This document shows, in pieces, positions 1 through 15,000 of a stretch of 64,000 nucleotides of DNA. Numbering within the stretch: position 1 is the first letter of the stretch; each line of letters opens with the position of its first letter. This stretch comes from Balanoglossus misakiensis (Eukaryota > Hemichordata). A model generated the notes under the pieces. It was not told where the DNA came from and made no database searches. It saw nothing but the letters and a program-made list of their open reading frames with translations. The stretch covers positions 12,338,001 through 12,402,000 of the forward strand of contig CM082584.2 of assembly GCA_040954595.2 (NCBI GenBank). The letters run 5' to 3'. A program made the position numbers and the translations under genes.

Positions 1-3000
1 CTTGTGGTTGAAATAATCATAAAACTTGAAACAAATCGATTGTGTATTCTCCTGCTTGAGCTTTAATATTTCTGTTCTCGTATTTCACCGAATTTTTTTT
101 CAATTCATTATCGATATATCTGAACATATTCCAGCTAGTGTTTCATTTCTACCACGACGCGTGTTGAGAGTTCAAAGTACCATTATTGCAAATCGGTGCC
201 TCATTTTGTCTTCTATCATAATTTTTCCGCACATTACCGTACTATGATTTGTTACCGAACCCGGCAGTACTGTAGTGCTGATGGTTGTGCATATTACCAA
301 ATGCCACTTGAAGAACCAGCCCCTCAACTTTTTTTTCTGGGAAGACACATTCTCTTGTGTCAAATTCCCAGAATTCACCATTGTGCGATATGAATTTTTC
401 ACAGATGAACTAGAATCGATACCTCACTTGAAATCGTTATGGCCACCGTACTGCAGCCCCTCAACGTCAATTTGAGTCGAGTCGAACAAAATTCAGGGCA
501 CTGCAAACTTCGCACAGTTTCGTTGCCATGGAAACTTAACTTATACGCACAGCCGAGTCGCTTAACGTAGTTCCAGCGTCGTACAACTGTATGAGCTTTA
601 GTGCTCTGAGAAGCCGCGGCTCCGGAATAAGCATGTTTATTACGACACGCGTAGTAATCTCCGGTAAAGAGAATATAACGCGTAACCGGGTATAATTTAG
701 GTCCCCAGATCTAAACCCCGACGTTAATGCCTTGATAAATCGTGATATATGATGTCAAAATAACCACGGGTCGATAAATCAGTTGCCTTTGTAAACACAT
801 GTGAGCAGATAGCCTCACCAAATGGAAACATGCACAATAAGCCATGCATTCAAATATTACTGTTTATCATGTGACTTTTGACAGCCATGCGGCGACAATA
901 GTTGATTCATTCTAGTTTCTCTCGATATCCGACTCCAAATCAAGATGGCACTGAAGACATCAATGATAAAATGATAGACTGTGGAGAGAGAAATATGAAC
1001 AGGCCAACGTGATAAAACCCGGAAGATGTAAATGTTATCACTACTTGCAATATCCATAGATAGTTAATGATTTGAGAAGTTCTACTTATAGAACACACTT
1101 TAGACCAGATGTCAACGGAATATACTCTCATGGTTAGAATGCTGTGCATTCATCTTAATTTGTGATATGAACCTCCGTACACTGACTGTACATTCTGGTC
1201 CATCCTCCCCGCCACCATCCATCGTGGAACCAAATGTATTTTAAATACATGTTGACAAACCCTGGTCATCACTGAGTTCAATGTCATAATTCAATTCGTG
1301 TATTTTCTGGATTTTGGAAGAATAACTTCCTGCAAATATCTGCGCAAATGAGATGATACAGGAGAGTCAAGAGCTTGGTGGCAGGCGCTTCCTGTATTGC
1401 TATAATCAGGAAAGTCTTGTTGAAGTCGACGTGTATATTGGAATTCCCACAGTAACGAGGCAAGGATGGTGTCAGATTACATTACGTTGGACGCTGCCAC
1501 TCTAGGGAAGCTTATCATGTCGCCTGTCGCCTGTTGCCTCGAGCGTCTCAGTCCAGCGTAATTCAATCGTGTCTAACTTATTTTCAACATGCTAAATGCG
1601 TTGTCTCCACCCTACGTGTCGATGTTCCATGAATACTTTACTCGCCGAGAGAATTATCGTTGATTTCACCATATACGCGTAGTTTGTGAATTTATTTCAT
1701 CAGGGATCGCTACTTGACAAATCTTGTACCTGTGATAAAAAAATGGACCTACCTTGAAAATGTTATCGAAAAATATAAATAGGCTTTTGGAGGCCCGCAT
1801 TGACAATATTTTAAAGTACACGCGGGAGCGCTGTACTTGTAGATCAATACTGCATTTAGCTAACTATTCAACAATCTTTTTGTAGAATGAACGCGTTTGA
1901 TCGAAGTGGTCCCTAAATTTAGATTTTCCACCCAAATTAGAACGGGAAAATCGACATTTCGTGTCAGCCGTGAAAGGTATACAAGCAATCAGGTTCAGCT
2001 CGTAGTGCATGTATCTGACGTGTGAAAATAGAATTATGTTCGTTTCGAGGATCGCGCGCGGGCCCGCATCTTAATCAGCTGTAATCCCTTGCCATTGTGT
2101 GTGTTTGCTTCATTTCAACATGTTTCTTGCAAAACCAAAATTGGTTGGCTACAATTGCACGTTTCGGCTGATTTTTGAAGTGGCAGCTCAACATCTCTCG
2201 TTACTGACAGACAGTCGGGTATGCACGCCACTTTACAGGTCACTGTGCACGGCAGCATACGCACAAAGTTGACCTGTCAAACCGTTCACCTATTCAAGAG
2301 TCATTAGAGAATGAACCAGTTAGCATTGGAAACACAGGGTCATATTTGCGGTAATCATTATCAATTGTTTTTTGAAAGATAGCAAAAACATAATGAATCT
2401 GAAAATTGTTTTAACAAGTCAACCAAAAGCCCATGCTGACTGGAAGTGTTGATATGAGAAACCATAAAAATAGAAACGCAAACAAAAGTAATATATTTAT
2501 TATAAATAATTAAAACTTTAAATTAAAAGATTGTGTATTAAATAATTCAAATTCCCTTGTGCTGTAATGGCTGGATATCTTCGTGCCCTGGGTTTAGTCA
2601 AAGTACAGTACGATGAAATACCTCAGTTCATTTGATCTTTAAAAAATCAATCACTTTTCTTGGCAAGCCATGTTTGCATATTGGGAGAGCTGAAATGATG
2701 TTACCAATTGGAGGAACTGTATTAGGCGATTGTTGGCAATTGTTGAAACGGTTCTATTCAAGTCACGATAGTAGGGATAATGTCGTATCAGACACGAGCT
2801 GCAATGACCCAGCGTATTCAAGGATGACTGGCAATAGCCCTATCGACTTTCTGTCATGCCTCAATGCGATTTGTTGCCGACTTACCTGATTAGGATCTAT
2901 CGTTTGTGCCACCTTTTCCCTCTGTAATAACAACTGGATTGTCGGTAGCACCCAGCTTGCTTCCATCGCCATGCTGATTTATTGCGTCATTTTAAAACCC

Positions 3001-6000
3001 TTTTCGCAGTGACAGGCGCCTCTGCACAGCTCGAACTGAAATATAGGGGTGGGGGAGGGGAGATATTTTGCTTCGAAGCAAAACGTTAAGTTCTTTGGAC
3101 TCTCGCCGAGACGTCGACATCGCTGAGAAAGATTTATAGCTGTGACCTACGTCAAAAGCAAAATCTGACATTATCAAGAAAGTTCCATGCCGATCCCCAT
3201 TTAGGTCGAATAGACTCAGACGCCGAAATGTTTGACATTTAAGAGAATTATCGACGCCTTTCTCAGGTAATTAGAAAACGCGTCCTAATGGATATTGAAG
3301 TATAAAACATGTCGATATCTACAATGCAGATGTTTTACACTAGAGCTTCTTTACCATTGATCATTATACTGCAGACATCTTTCAAAAAAGGTTCGCCATG
3401 ATATCTCCAGTCAACTTTTAAAAATCAGTTACATCATTGTCCATGCGTTGATGGTTATTTCTCACTCTGGTCGAAACAGCATGGTCCAAGCGTTAACACA
3501 AAACATCCCGCCATTTCCCGTTTTGTCGTTAGAGTTCCTGCGCACACGTAAACTCTGTCTACTTCTTCTGACTCACCCACTTAGGCTCAATTAAAGACGT
3601 CGATGTGCTCTTCATCTTATTTCAATGGTCAATGTTGCACTCAAGTCCTCGCTTAAATGCACACGATTCCAGCTGTGAAAATCCCCTCAACACGATAAAA
3701 CGCAATATTGAGCCAATTCATGTTTTAATCGATATAATATGCCAATAGCTTCCTCTTAGGATGATAAAAATCCTCTCCAAGTGAACAGTAGCTGTTCATA
3801 AACCTAAAATGCGCTGGAAATATCAAAGTTGATTCAACAAATATTTGAAGACATTTATATCAACTTGAGTAGAGATGATGGAACTGAACTTTCAACTATT
3901 CGACTATTTTATAGTTTAGGTGAAGCAAAACAGGTAAAGAAACAAAACATCAGCAAAACAAGATGAAGCATATTCTGTAATAATAAGAAAATTCAGGATG
4001 GTTATAAAGAATAAAACAAACGAAATGGTATAAAAAGGCAACGCTTTCTCTAGTGTGGTTAAAATTGAATTACAGACTACGTACACGTTAGTACACACTT
4101 CGTTATAATGTGACGTATGGTTTTCAGGTACATTATTATGCAGGCATCTCAAAATTTATAAAAACGACCCTCTTCATCAATGTCTGAGATGTCTGACAGA
4201 ACATATTGGCACAACTTTCAGAACCAGATGAAATAAGCGCATATTCGTTTTCATCTGTTTACCATTGGATTTGACAGGTAATATGCAAATTATTGTCGAT
4301 TCAATTATGCAGAGTTTGGTTAAATTGATGGCGTTCGTATATCATAGAATGATGAGTGCACTATTACCGGGGTCATTTCTTATCGTCGAGAGACATTAGG
4401 GCGACTTCATCAAAATTAATGGGAGGGGGCGATGTCACATCTTTTTCTATTCTCCGTCGAGATTCTCGAGGGTGTCCCCGTTGACCTGTCCTGGGGGAGA
4501 GACAGTACACACGACGGTGTGACTTGAACAGAATACGTCTACAGCATACTTTGACAGTGAAGGATGTTGTGGTTAATTCGTAATATGGCTCGTCTTGGTA
4601 GCATACCATCACTTTTACGAATTCTTAGGCTTCATTTACCTATTTTAACCTGATATTACGGCAGTCTACAAAATTTGTTAAAAGGTTGCGCACAAGATGT
4701 TGGCAGAACTGTTCTAGCACGCGTCATTTATCCAATCCGCAGCATGCATTCACAATTATCCGAGTCGAGAGCCATGATTTCTGTCCTTGTCAGTTGAGAG
4801 AGAAAAAGTTATTTCTTACTAGTCCGTCACCGATTTACATACTTATTGGACTTTGGCTCATAGAGACCCCAAGAGGAACATTCATCTCTTTACCACGCTT
4901 CCGGGAAAGCAGCGATCGTACCGGAGGTTCTCGTTGATGAACTGATTAGCCTGGTTCTCTTTATAGCTGGACAATACATGATTTTTGTCATGACGTTGAA
5001 GCAGGTCTGATATATTTGATGAACGAGGGGAAGGGTGAACAATACTGGACTTGAACTCTCCACACACCTAGGCATACCTGTCAAAACTTTCACATGGATT
5101 CTGCATCTATATGGTTATTATGATGGTGAGTCATCAAACGCTGAGCAAACAGCATCGAACATTTCTCACATCCAGTGCAGATCTTCCCTCATCCCGAAAA
5201 TTTACGAGAAATCTGTGACCCCTGCTCCAATAAAAACATCTGTATTTATCGATTCTTTTAACAGGTGCACTGGCAAGTGCTCTCGACCGAGTAGTGATGC
5301 TTGGCGGGAACTACTTAAATCTCTCTCCGATGGCAATTAAGTCGATTTTACATAGAGGTATCGTGGAAAATTGAAGGATTTAGAGGATGCATTAAAACCT
5401 CCATTTGTCATCGTTAAGCTGATCCAAGCAATGCCTTTTTTACTCGTCAAATGTCCTTCAAGCAGATGCAAGTGGACCCCATTAAAATTTTGAGGATTAG
5501 GAACTGTATTTCGATCACAACTCCATTCTATCTATTGGCTGTCCTCCCACTAGTTGTAGATCATTGTTCTTAGAGGCATTTCCAGTCGGTATAGGTGAAG
5601 GGACGACGGCTGTTCTTTAAAATATTTAACCAATATCGCGGATCGTGATTGTGACTTAATTTGAATCTGACAGACGTGTAAGTCTTTATGTCGAAACTTG
5701 TTACTTCTAATGTTTTTACTGATCAGGGGATTCCAATGAAAACGATTTTTTCCCAACGCCTTAATTAATTGTAAGTCATGTGGCCCATTGTAATACATCT
5801 TCAAGCTTTCCTTGGGAATGACATAATCTAAACTTAAACATCATTGGAATCTTTTCTTACTTTTCCGGAACCTTGTTTCAGAATTGAATGTACATCGCCG
5901 ATTTAACGGGAACAGCAATTTTCTTCGCTTAGAGGTTTTTTCCATTCTTTATCATTCAATTACCGTCTTATATTAATCGGTTTTGGAATTGCAAGCTCTG

Positions 6001-9000
6001 GCTCTGGAATTTTAGAAAATACGATGCCCTCGGAGAAATAAGGTAACCAATAACTATAAACACTGACCACGGGTTCTACACAGCGGTATAGAGAATGTGA
6101 AACGTTTACCTCGTGGCTAGTAAAGTATACACTGGAATTAGCCAAGTTATTGAGACCACGTCATAGGAAGCCCAGCGTTCCTACATGTCTGAGATAAAGG
6201 TCCACGCAGTCGGGAACTCTGGGAGTTATTTCATACGCGATGTGGCGTTGACCGAATCCTAATACAATCAATCTAAGAAAGTTTGTAAAGGGATAATGAA
6301 TTTCATATGTCAACAAAGGGCATTGATTGCCTGCGATGTTGCGAGCGATTTTTCCTCGGAGGCAGGGGCATTAACGAGCGCCCGGCTGATCAGCGGCGCT
6401 CCCGATGGACCATCTCCGAACCCGGCCTGCAGCTATCGGGCATGATGGATGCACCATTCCGATGGAGTCGACTGCCGTGATTGTAGAGCGATGCCTACCC
6501 CATGTTGGGCAAAGTACCGTACACGCCGCGGAATAATAAGTGAACACGTTCGCTTTTAAATGCCAATTGTTATTTCGCCTGTAATTGACATGGATGTGCT
6601 TTAAAGGGGATGCATTCGGCTTTTACATGTCTATTTCGCCGTCTTGTCCACGTTTATTTCACCGCCGTCCTTCGCCTATCTGGCGCTAGCCATAAATTTC
6701 CCACAGACCAGCCTTTACAATCCTTGCAAAATAACTCCACACTTGATAGATTCTCGCTGAAATGCTACACCCGTCAAATCTCCAAAAGCCACCATATTAT
6801 GTAAATCCCAAATTTCACCATCTGCAAAATGGTTTCCATCTCTTAACACTTTCATTCACAACCTCACAATACGCGATAATCTCAAACTGATGAAATTTAT
6901 TCAGCATACAATCATTGAGAGATATTAATATTTCATCTCGACGCGGAGGCGCGTCCCCTGCATCCTAAAGCGAGCAGGTTTCTTAAGTTAAACTCCTAGT
7001 CGCTGCATGCAGTTAAGTAAGTGATATAAAAGATGAAAATTTACGCTCAGTAAATTACTAACAAAGGCATCGCGTCACTAGGGAGAGAATTCATCATATA
7101 TGATGTCCTTATCACCATCTCTGGCCCATAGTGTATATTAAGAAATCAATACATTCAAGAAAATAATGTACGTTTTTATCATTATGGATCGATCTGATAT
7201 CATATTTTTAATGAGAGTGTATCATTAGGACAGGTTTGATTAGGGGGTTTATTGCTTCCCAGTTTAATGATGTTAATATGACCCGTTTCTGAATTGTCAA
7301 CCGGTCAATCTTAATTATCTCCGTGTATGATCATCATCTGAGTTTGAGTCGGCTTAAGGCCTCCTCACTCAGACGTAATTAAAATGTGTAATTACCAGAC
7401 GCTGTAGCCATATCTGTATTTCAAACAGGGTTGATTCAAATTGTATGAGAGGCGCAGGGCACAGGTGCCGCGGTGTAAGAACAGGTGTAATTGCAAAGTT
7501 GGCATGATTAGCTCAGTTCAGCTCTGTTGTTTTACGGTTGTTATTATTTCAGACATTAATTAAACCCTTAATGCTTTATTGCCACCAGGTAAAAACGGAC
7601 GAAAGTTCTCATTAAGAGTTACACCGAGCTACAGAATGTTTGAATTTGTAAATATGTTTGGTGCATTGAGTATAAGGGCCGGTGTTTAATTCACTGTTAT
7701 TTGAGAATAGATCAGCTGTTCTTTCTTCCTATGGCTGAAACGTGTTGCAGATTTCCCGATCTTTTTTTAAACAGCGAGTGACGACATGAGAAGTAAGCAA
7801 AGTTCCCCCTCGATTTCCGAGTAATCAGAACTCAAACGCAGAGCTTTGTCAGACCTTTCCCCCAAGACGCTGACTACATTGTCATCAACTGCGTAAAGTG
7901 TGTGCTGTGACGTAATCATTGACGTCATGACCTAGATAGCATGCGCAAGCGCAAATACGAAGCTTTTCTTTGTTCTATCCTTTCTTTAGGCTCGTTTTCC
8001 CCCAGAGCACTCAAGGAATCGTCGCTAAGCTTTCTTTCATGGCTCTATCCATTTGTATTGTCATTACCGCGGGTACTTAGATCAGTCCTATGTTCTGACT
8101 TGAGTAACATGCAAGTACCTGACGGATTCAAGTGTACGCTATCGACAGTAAAACGAAAACACTTGTAGTGACAGCGCGAGACACGACCTGTAAAGACTCC
8201 ACTCGACGCTTACCTAGCCAATAAACTGCATTATTAGTGACAGCAGAAACTTGTCGTTGCCGTCAGGCCATTGTTTGTCGAATTGGCCTTCACAGGAACC
8301 CTTTGTCCGACTCTGATGTCGTTTTGATGGTGCGCTGATAAATCGGTACTGTTGACATGTCGCTTGGTAGTTTCTGCTTGTGAGAATTTCTTCAATTTTC
8401 ATTGGTTATTAAATAAAACATGGTGACTCGTATATATAGATAGATGAATTCATTGCACAAATGAACCCAAATCAGATAAAAATACTATTTTAATTGCGAA
8501 TAATCCTCAAGAATTCCTCTATTAAATAGTCAGTACATGATATTCAAAAATGGCTGCCATGCATTGCAATGTTAATGGGAAAGCAAGCTGTTGATTTTCT
8601 TGAATCGCGATGGCGAACAATCATTATGTTGTAAATGTCAATTTTCAAAACAATTCGATAGATGCTTCAGTACAGCATCGTGTATTCCCTAGAGAACACC
8701 ATTATTACACAAAGGGTCTCAATTTGAAAGTGAGTGCCGCGGTCACGTGTCTGCAGGAATTATCAAAATAAAGTGACCTTGATATGGAAATATGACTACC
8801 GTCACAGAAGTATGAGTTTGTGAAAGAAGGTATCGAGGGCGTGTAATGTATACTGAGCTGTGACCAGACAGACTGACGCATCCAACTAGATATTCTTGTT
8901 TCAAATTTATGTCTTTTTAAACCCCCCCCCCTAGTTTTCTGCCATTGTTTCTTGAACATTGATAGATTCACTGAAGAAAGTGCAACCCAATGAATCTTGA

Positions 9001-12000
9001 GAAAATCAGGAGTATTTTGCCGGTACCGTACATCCCGTAGACCTTTGGTTGCACCGACTTTCGCCCATACCTAAATATCTCTGCACTGACACATGCATCC
9101 TCATGCAGTCCCGTGTTGCTTTAAATTGATTCGTTTCGGTATGGGAATAAAACCATTCCGTTCCTGATCGACTCTGATGACGTATCCATGCCCGGGATTT
9201 CAGAACTGGCCCCTTTTTAATTAAAAAAGCGGATCTTATTCTCCAGTCACACGCGGAATATTCCTTCAAGGTGATCCTCAGTGTGCCCAGCGGGCATCGC
9301 TATGGAGTGTTCGCGGAGAAAAAATCAATGTTGATGCCGTCGTTTTTTCCCAGGCTGCGTGACCTTCGAGTTGAACCGTATCGAGAAAGTTGTAGCAACT
9401 TGTTATAAAGCGTCCCCGAAGAACTTAATTCTCAGAGCATGCAGCAATAGTGTTCAGGGAAAAATATCCTAGGTAGAATTCTATGTAGGTTTCTGCCCAA
9501 GTTTGAATTCCTCCCTTGAGCTGCGGATGCATTGAAATAATCTTCCTTCGTGGCAATCTTGAAGCACGTGAAATTAATGCATGAGCTGGGATGACCAATA
9601 GCCTGGGGCAAACAAAAGTTGATTTTTTTTCACTCTGGTACTTTGTTTCACCGAAGTAGAAAGAAGGAAGCCGTCAAATTTAAGCAGACGAGTATGCTTC
9701 ATGGATGGACGAAGAATTGGGCACATTAGAGAAGATCGCACAAGTCGACCACGAATCAGTTGTGTTTGTTTAAAGGAGAAATAACACCGGTATGTTAGTC
9801 GTCGTGAACAGATAAATTTGAGTTGTCAAAAATCCTCTAATGGAGATATCAAATTAGTTTTCTATGGGGAAATGATGTTAAACATTGCTAGTTAGTTTGT
9901 TTACAATGTACAACTTTCTACACAGTAAAGATAAGTTGACTGATTTGACACCCGTTTTACTGCAAGTGCGGTGATATAGAAAACGCTTCTCATTCGGGAC
10001 TCAAGAAGTGGAAAAATCGGACAATGTCGAATCAACGGTTAATATTTGGGCGGCGGGAAACAGGGGCACCCTATGTTGATTCATGCGTCTATCAAACACA
10101 CAAGTCTCCAGGGAAACATCCCAGAAAATCGGTCAACAAAACTTACAACTTTTAGCAATCAAATGTGACGGATATTGTCATGTAGGCTTCCCGACGCTTT
10201 TAAGTGCAAATTTTAGTAGTTTTCATGTACTTGTACTTTATTCATGAAGTCATGTGATTTCGCTTGACAGAATCTCTTACTTAAGGTGATTCGTAAATTT
10301 TTGATGATCTTTAAGGTGAACCTATTCGGATCGCCGATAATGCGTCATTGTGTTGTTTGATGGAGACAATAAAGCAGATTTGAATATTCTCTGGGGGTAC
10401 TTAGCTGGTACGTTGGTGACATTTGACGAACATATCTGAAATGAAATATGCAGGATTTGACACACAAGGTATTGGTCTTTTCAAGAGTTTAAACGTGCTA
10501 TGCTGAGCTCAAGAGAGACGCCATCTTGTGTGTGTCATACTCTGAACTATGATGTGCAGAGTTCGGCTTTCGTGCCTTTCTGTCACAGAATGTATTTCTC
10601 AGTTCTGCTACCATGGCACCAGTCAACCCATGGCCTTTCGCAACCATCCCTGAAATAGGCGATTTCTTTCAAAATTAGTTTGAGAATCGCTCGTCATCGA
10701 TGGCTATGATTAAATCTTGAAAGTATTGAAAAGTCAAAAAACACAAAAGATAATGTTAAATTTAGCACTTTGTCCATTTCATGTATTGAAATATTTGGGC
10801 ATCGTCTTGGACTGTATCTGGTTGAAGTGATTGGCAGGCAATCACAATACATTGTTTTTGGCCATAAGGCTTTGAGTGACCTCGATATTGATCTTTGACA
10901 GAAGAAGACAGTATACGATGCCTGTCTACTACACTTGTTAACACTACAAGAAATTCTTTGGCAACTGTGTTGTTTTAGTTTACATTTTGTTTCAGTTTGC
11001 AAGAGGCATTTGCAAACGTCGAGGATGCAAAAGAGCACGTTTCAATACCCGGATGTAGACATGTGGCGCCTATATCTCATTTTTCTTTCAAGGGATATTT
11101 CCTCAATTGTAGTCTCTCAGAATGCTAACGATTTTTGTATAATTGTGTTATTTGAAGTACCATTTGTACCAGCCTAGGGGAACGAACTTGATCAGTAAAG
11201 AAATATTACAAAAATCACTGGGAACGAAAAATAACCGTTAACGCTTAAAATGATTTTTAAATAGGTACTCGTGATGTGCGAATTTTGTCGTTGCGAACAT
11301 ACACTGAACATACTCAAGAATTGTGTCAGAGGTGAATTCCAAAGGAATAATAACAGAAAACGCAGCACAGCGGAATTTGACTATTTTTGTCATCAAACCA
11401 AGTTTAAGTTCTTCGGCAATAAATCAGATGTGGAAGCAACGTGGCCCCATGTTTACAAAAACACTTAAAATTAAAGTATTCTGTAATATATGACCACCTG
11501 GCCTCAAGTTTGTACATCTGCGTTAGTAAGGTGCAATTCTTGTTTTGTAGTGGTTCGTACCAAACTATCCCCTCTACAGATGTATGTTGGCTATATTGTT
11601 TGTCTGATAGTGCTCTTGACTCAAGACGAGTGCGCCTTGTAATGTTTACTTATGATTACTCGGGCAAAACTATGTTTGTCCGTCTCGTTTCCAGAACGGG
11701 AGATGTAGCAGAAAGGGAATTACGCAAATTTAAAGTAATTTTGTCCTCGTGGACGTCCCAAGTGGGTTAACTCGGAGTGAAAACTACTCAGGTTCCTTTG
11801 GACAGACCCAGGTCGAGAGAAGAACAGCTCCAAGCTAGATTTCCAACAGCACATTCGGTGTAAAACATTGCAAATAAATGTATGCCGTGTGCTGCGGTTA
11901 GTACTCGTTTGGGTTTGGCCAACAGAGAGACGGGCTTGGCTCATATGATCTTGAGTTTGGAGCACTATGACACGAATATGAGTCTTTTGCGCGCGTAATG

Positions 12001-15000
12001 GTGTTTAATAACAACCTGTGACGTGACATGTTCTGACAGAAGCAAAATATTGAATTACGCCTCTATGATGCAGTTGGGTCCCCACCACAGAGGCCGGATT
12101 ACACACTAGGCTCTACAGAGCGAAATTATGACATGACTTCATAAATTCTGCCGATGGCATCAAGGTGTTTGTCTCTAACATGGAAAATGTATGACCTTTT
12201 CGACATACAGAGATCAGACAATATCTAGAGTAAACGCGATTTTGTCATCCATCATTATTGATTGTAAGTTAAAACAGTCCGTCCCATAGACAAGGATTTA
12301 GTACTTTACTGTTGGGGTTCAGTCTAAGCCATTCCTATGGAAACGACGTGGACACTATCTCTTGACTATATTGAACGCCCGATAGTTTGCGAAATGTCTC
12401 TCTCATATGACTTGCTTCTTTATCACTTTGTCAGCTTCACAATTTAGGAGTGGAGAGACAATCTATTTCTCGCATATATATTTCACTGTGCCGTGTAGAA
12501 ACCATCCCCTAAACGCAGACTGTCTGCAGTATTTAGTTATTAATGTTAAGGGCATCATTGTCCATTTTTGTATTTGTGGAATCTGCACTTTCACGATAGC
12601 GTTGATGAGTTGCTGTTTTTGCTCTCAGCTGAGAGTCATGTGTAGTTAGTTTTCCTGCACCGCACAGAAAGAACATGCACCTTTTTGAAGTTTGAACGCT
12701 GAACCCAACCAATCTGGCTTTTGCCACACACACACACTATTTAACCATTAATCTTCCTGCGTGAAAATAAGACTAATTTGAAGTGGAGCGGCAAAGGAAA
12801 CGCGAGTGTCGCATTTCGTGTTGACAATCAAATGGTACATCGTTATAAAATGGACTGAATGTTCATGGAAGCGAGCATTTTGAAGATGAGACGTCGCCGA
12901 AAAGAATGAGTTTTTTTAAACCACTTAATGGGGAAAACACGACTTAAAAAGAAAAACCCATGCTGGGTCGTCTTCATTTTCACTTCTTGAAATACGTGTA
13001 AAGTACTCGTAAATTGTCATGACGAATGCTTGGAAATGATCACGACGCTATCTTCCCCCACACTGTGCTTCATTTAAGGATGTCTCTACAACAACGTCAC
13101 AACTGTAGCAGGTCCTTCAAATTCAACAAAAGGCAAAATGCTCCAAAAGAGGTTGCTTTAAAATGGAACCATTGTGGACGCGCTAACAGGACATGCTTGC
13201 TAGTTTACCGGTCTTTATTGCCTTAACGCGTGACGTGTCCTCAGCCTCAGTGTAAGTGGGCAGTTGAGAATGTGACTGGTTCGCCTCGTTGCCATCTAGT
13301 GTCCGTTCGAGTGATAACACGAACACTTGCCGACCTGTACTACAAGTCGTCATCTGACAACTGATTAATTTTCTGTTCCGGCCATGCATGCACCGGACGG
13401 CTTATTGCCTCCAAGTTCTGGAACAACGCCAGCAACAGTGACAGAACTTTCGCAACACGGTTAACGAATGCGTCAGTGACGGGTGAGAACTGCGCACTTT
13501 GACAAAGTTCGCCCTCGCTTGAATAAATATTCATGGAACGATCGTTTCGTTCGTGTAGTGCACTGTATAGGTGTTACAAAGTGAACATAACGGTCTGCTT
13601 CAGAGCAAAAATAAATCAATTCATGAATTTTTAATTTTTACATTTCCAGCAATCTTCGCTGCCTTCTTGAGCGATGATGGCTGTCGCAACTAGCATAGTT
13701 TAAAGAGTATTGCTGGCAAGTAACGACTTGGCAGATATGGCAAAAGCTGGCAGAAATAAAACTTTAATGGTAATTGAGAGAGTATTGGTCTTGATAGAAA
13801 TGTCGTCAAAAGAAAGTAAAACTAAAAAATACGCATTTTGCGGTGGCTTTTGTGAAAATAGTAGACCCTATTGCGGCTTATAGCCTCATAATTGTGGAAA
13901 ATCATTCTTTGTGTGCTTGGACATGGATATCTTCTCACGTTTACACCGGATTAAAGGGCCCGTTGACGGGCTTATTTGCAGCTACCTTGACACTATGAAA
14001 ATTGGATTAGGTCATATAAAACAATACATCACTCTCTCTGACTACGGAGGTACATTTGCATTATTTTTTGCTGAACCTAATGGAATCAACAGCGCTGCTT
14101 TTTGCTTGCTTCTAGGGCGACCCCAATTTACGCTTTCATTGGGATTTGAAAATGTAATAATGCCAGTGGCTCTCAACTCATCCATGCATGAAAATATCAA
14201 ACGTCGACCGAACGGAGATCAAACGAAAACATCGAGCGGGATAATTCTCGTTGTTTCCGTCTCAGTTCCACGCCAGGGTAAGTGTACTCGGCGTTGTGGT
14301 AGCGCTAAGAATAAGATGTCCTCAGAAAAAAAAAGCATGGAATATCTCGAATGGATCGACATTTACCAACTCTACACCGGCACAAGATAATATGGAGGAA
14401 TTAGAAAGAAAGTAAAAAACTGATTTTAGATTAAAAGCCACATTTTCATATTGTTACAAATTTCCAGCTACTGTAAACAGCCGGCGACATTTTGTTTTCA
14501 CAACTAAAGATCCTGGAGAGCTTAATGGAGACATCAGCGCACATCTGCTGGCCGTGGTGTATTTAAATTTTAGATTGTCAATTACATTTGATATGCATTG
14601 AGATTTTGGAGAAGACGACGGCCTGAGGGCACACACCTCGAAGTTCCAATCATTAAAAAAAGACAACATATTGGGGCCGGTAAAAGAATACTCGTGGAAG
14701 CAATGATTCGTTATCAGCTTATCGTATGAATGAAACGTGGGAGTCAGAGCACAAATGATATGAAATTTTAAAATTTCTATCAAGCCTGTAATTAAGTGCT
14801 CTACGCCACAGCCATCAGGTCTGTTGTTACTGAATGTACATGACACATGTGGGTTTTTCCCGAAAACTGATCGTTGCCGCAGATGGAACAGGGCCTAACC
14901 GATTAACGCTGACCGACTTTGGTCTACGTGTTGAAGGGGTTTTGTATTGATGTGAGTCGCAGCTTTGGAGTATCTTGGAGGGTCAAGATGGTGAATTTTG

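Noticed and set aside
6350-6530. GC-rich block that looked like 5S rRNA or a tRNA-derived SINE
   Set aside because: I could not fit the internal control boxes or a cloverleaf, and the sequence does not align by eye with animal 5S rRNA.
8214-8402. Minus-strand frame ending at a good GTAAGC donor
   Set aside because: The frame already stops (TAG) at the exon edge, and the protein matches nothing.
13911-14390. 159-codon plus-strand open frame
   Set aside because: No recognisable motif or family, no signal peptide or repeats. An open frame of this length is expected about once by chance in 64 kb at this composition.
14454-14846. 130-codon minus-strand open frame
   Set aside because: No recognisable domain, no splice context, chance length.
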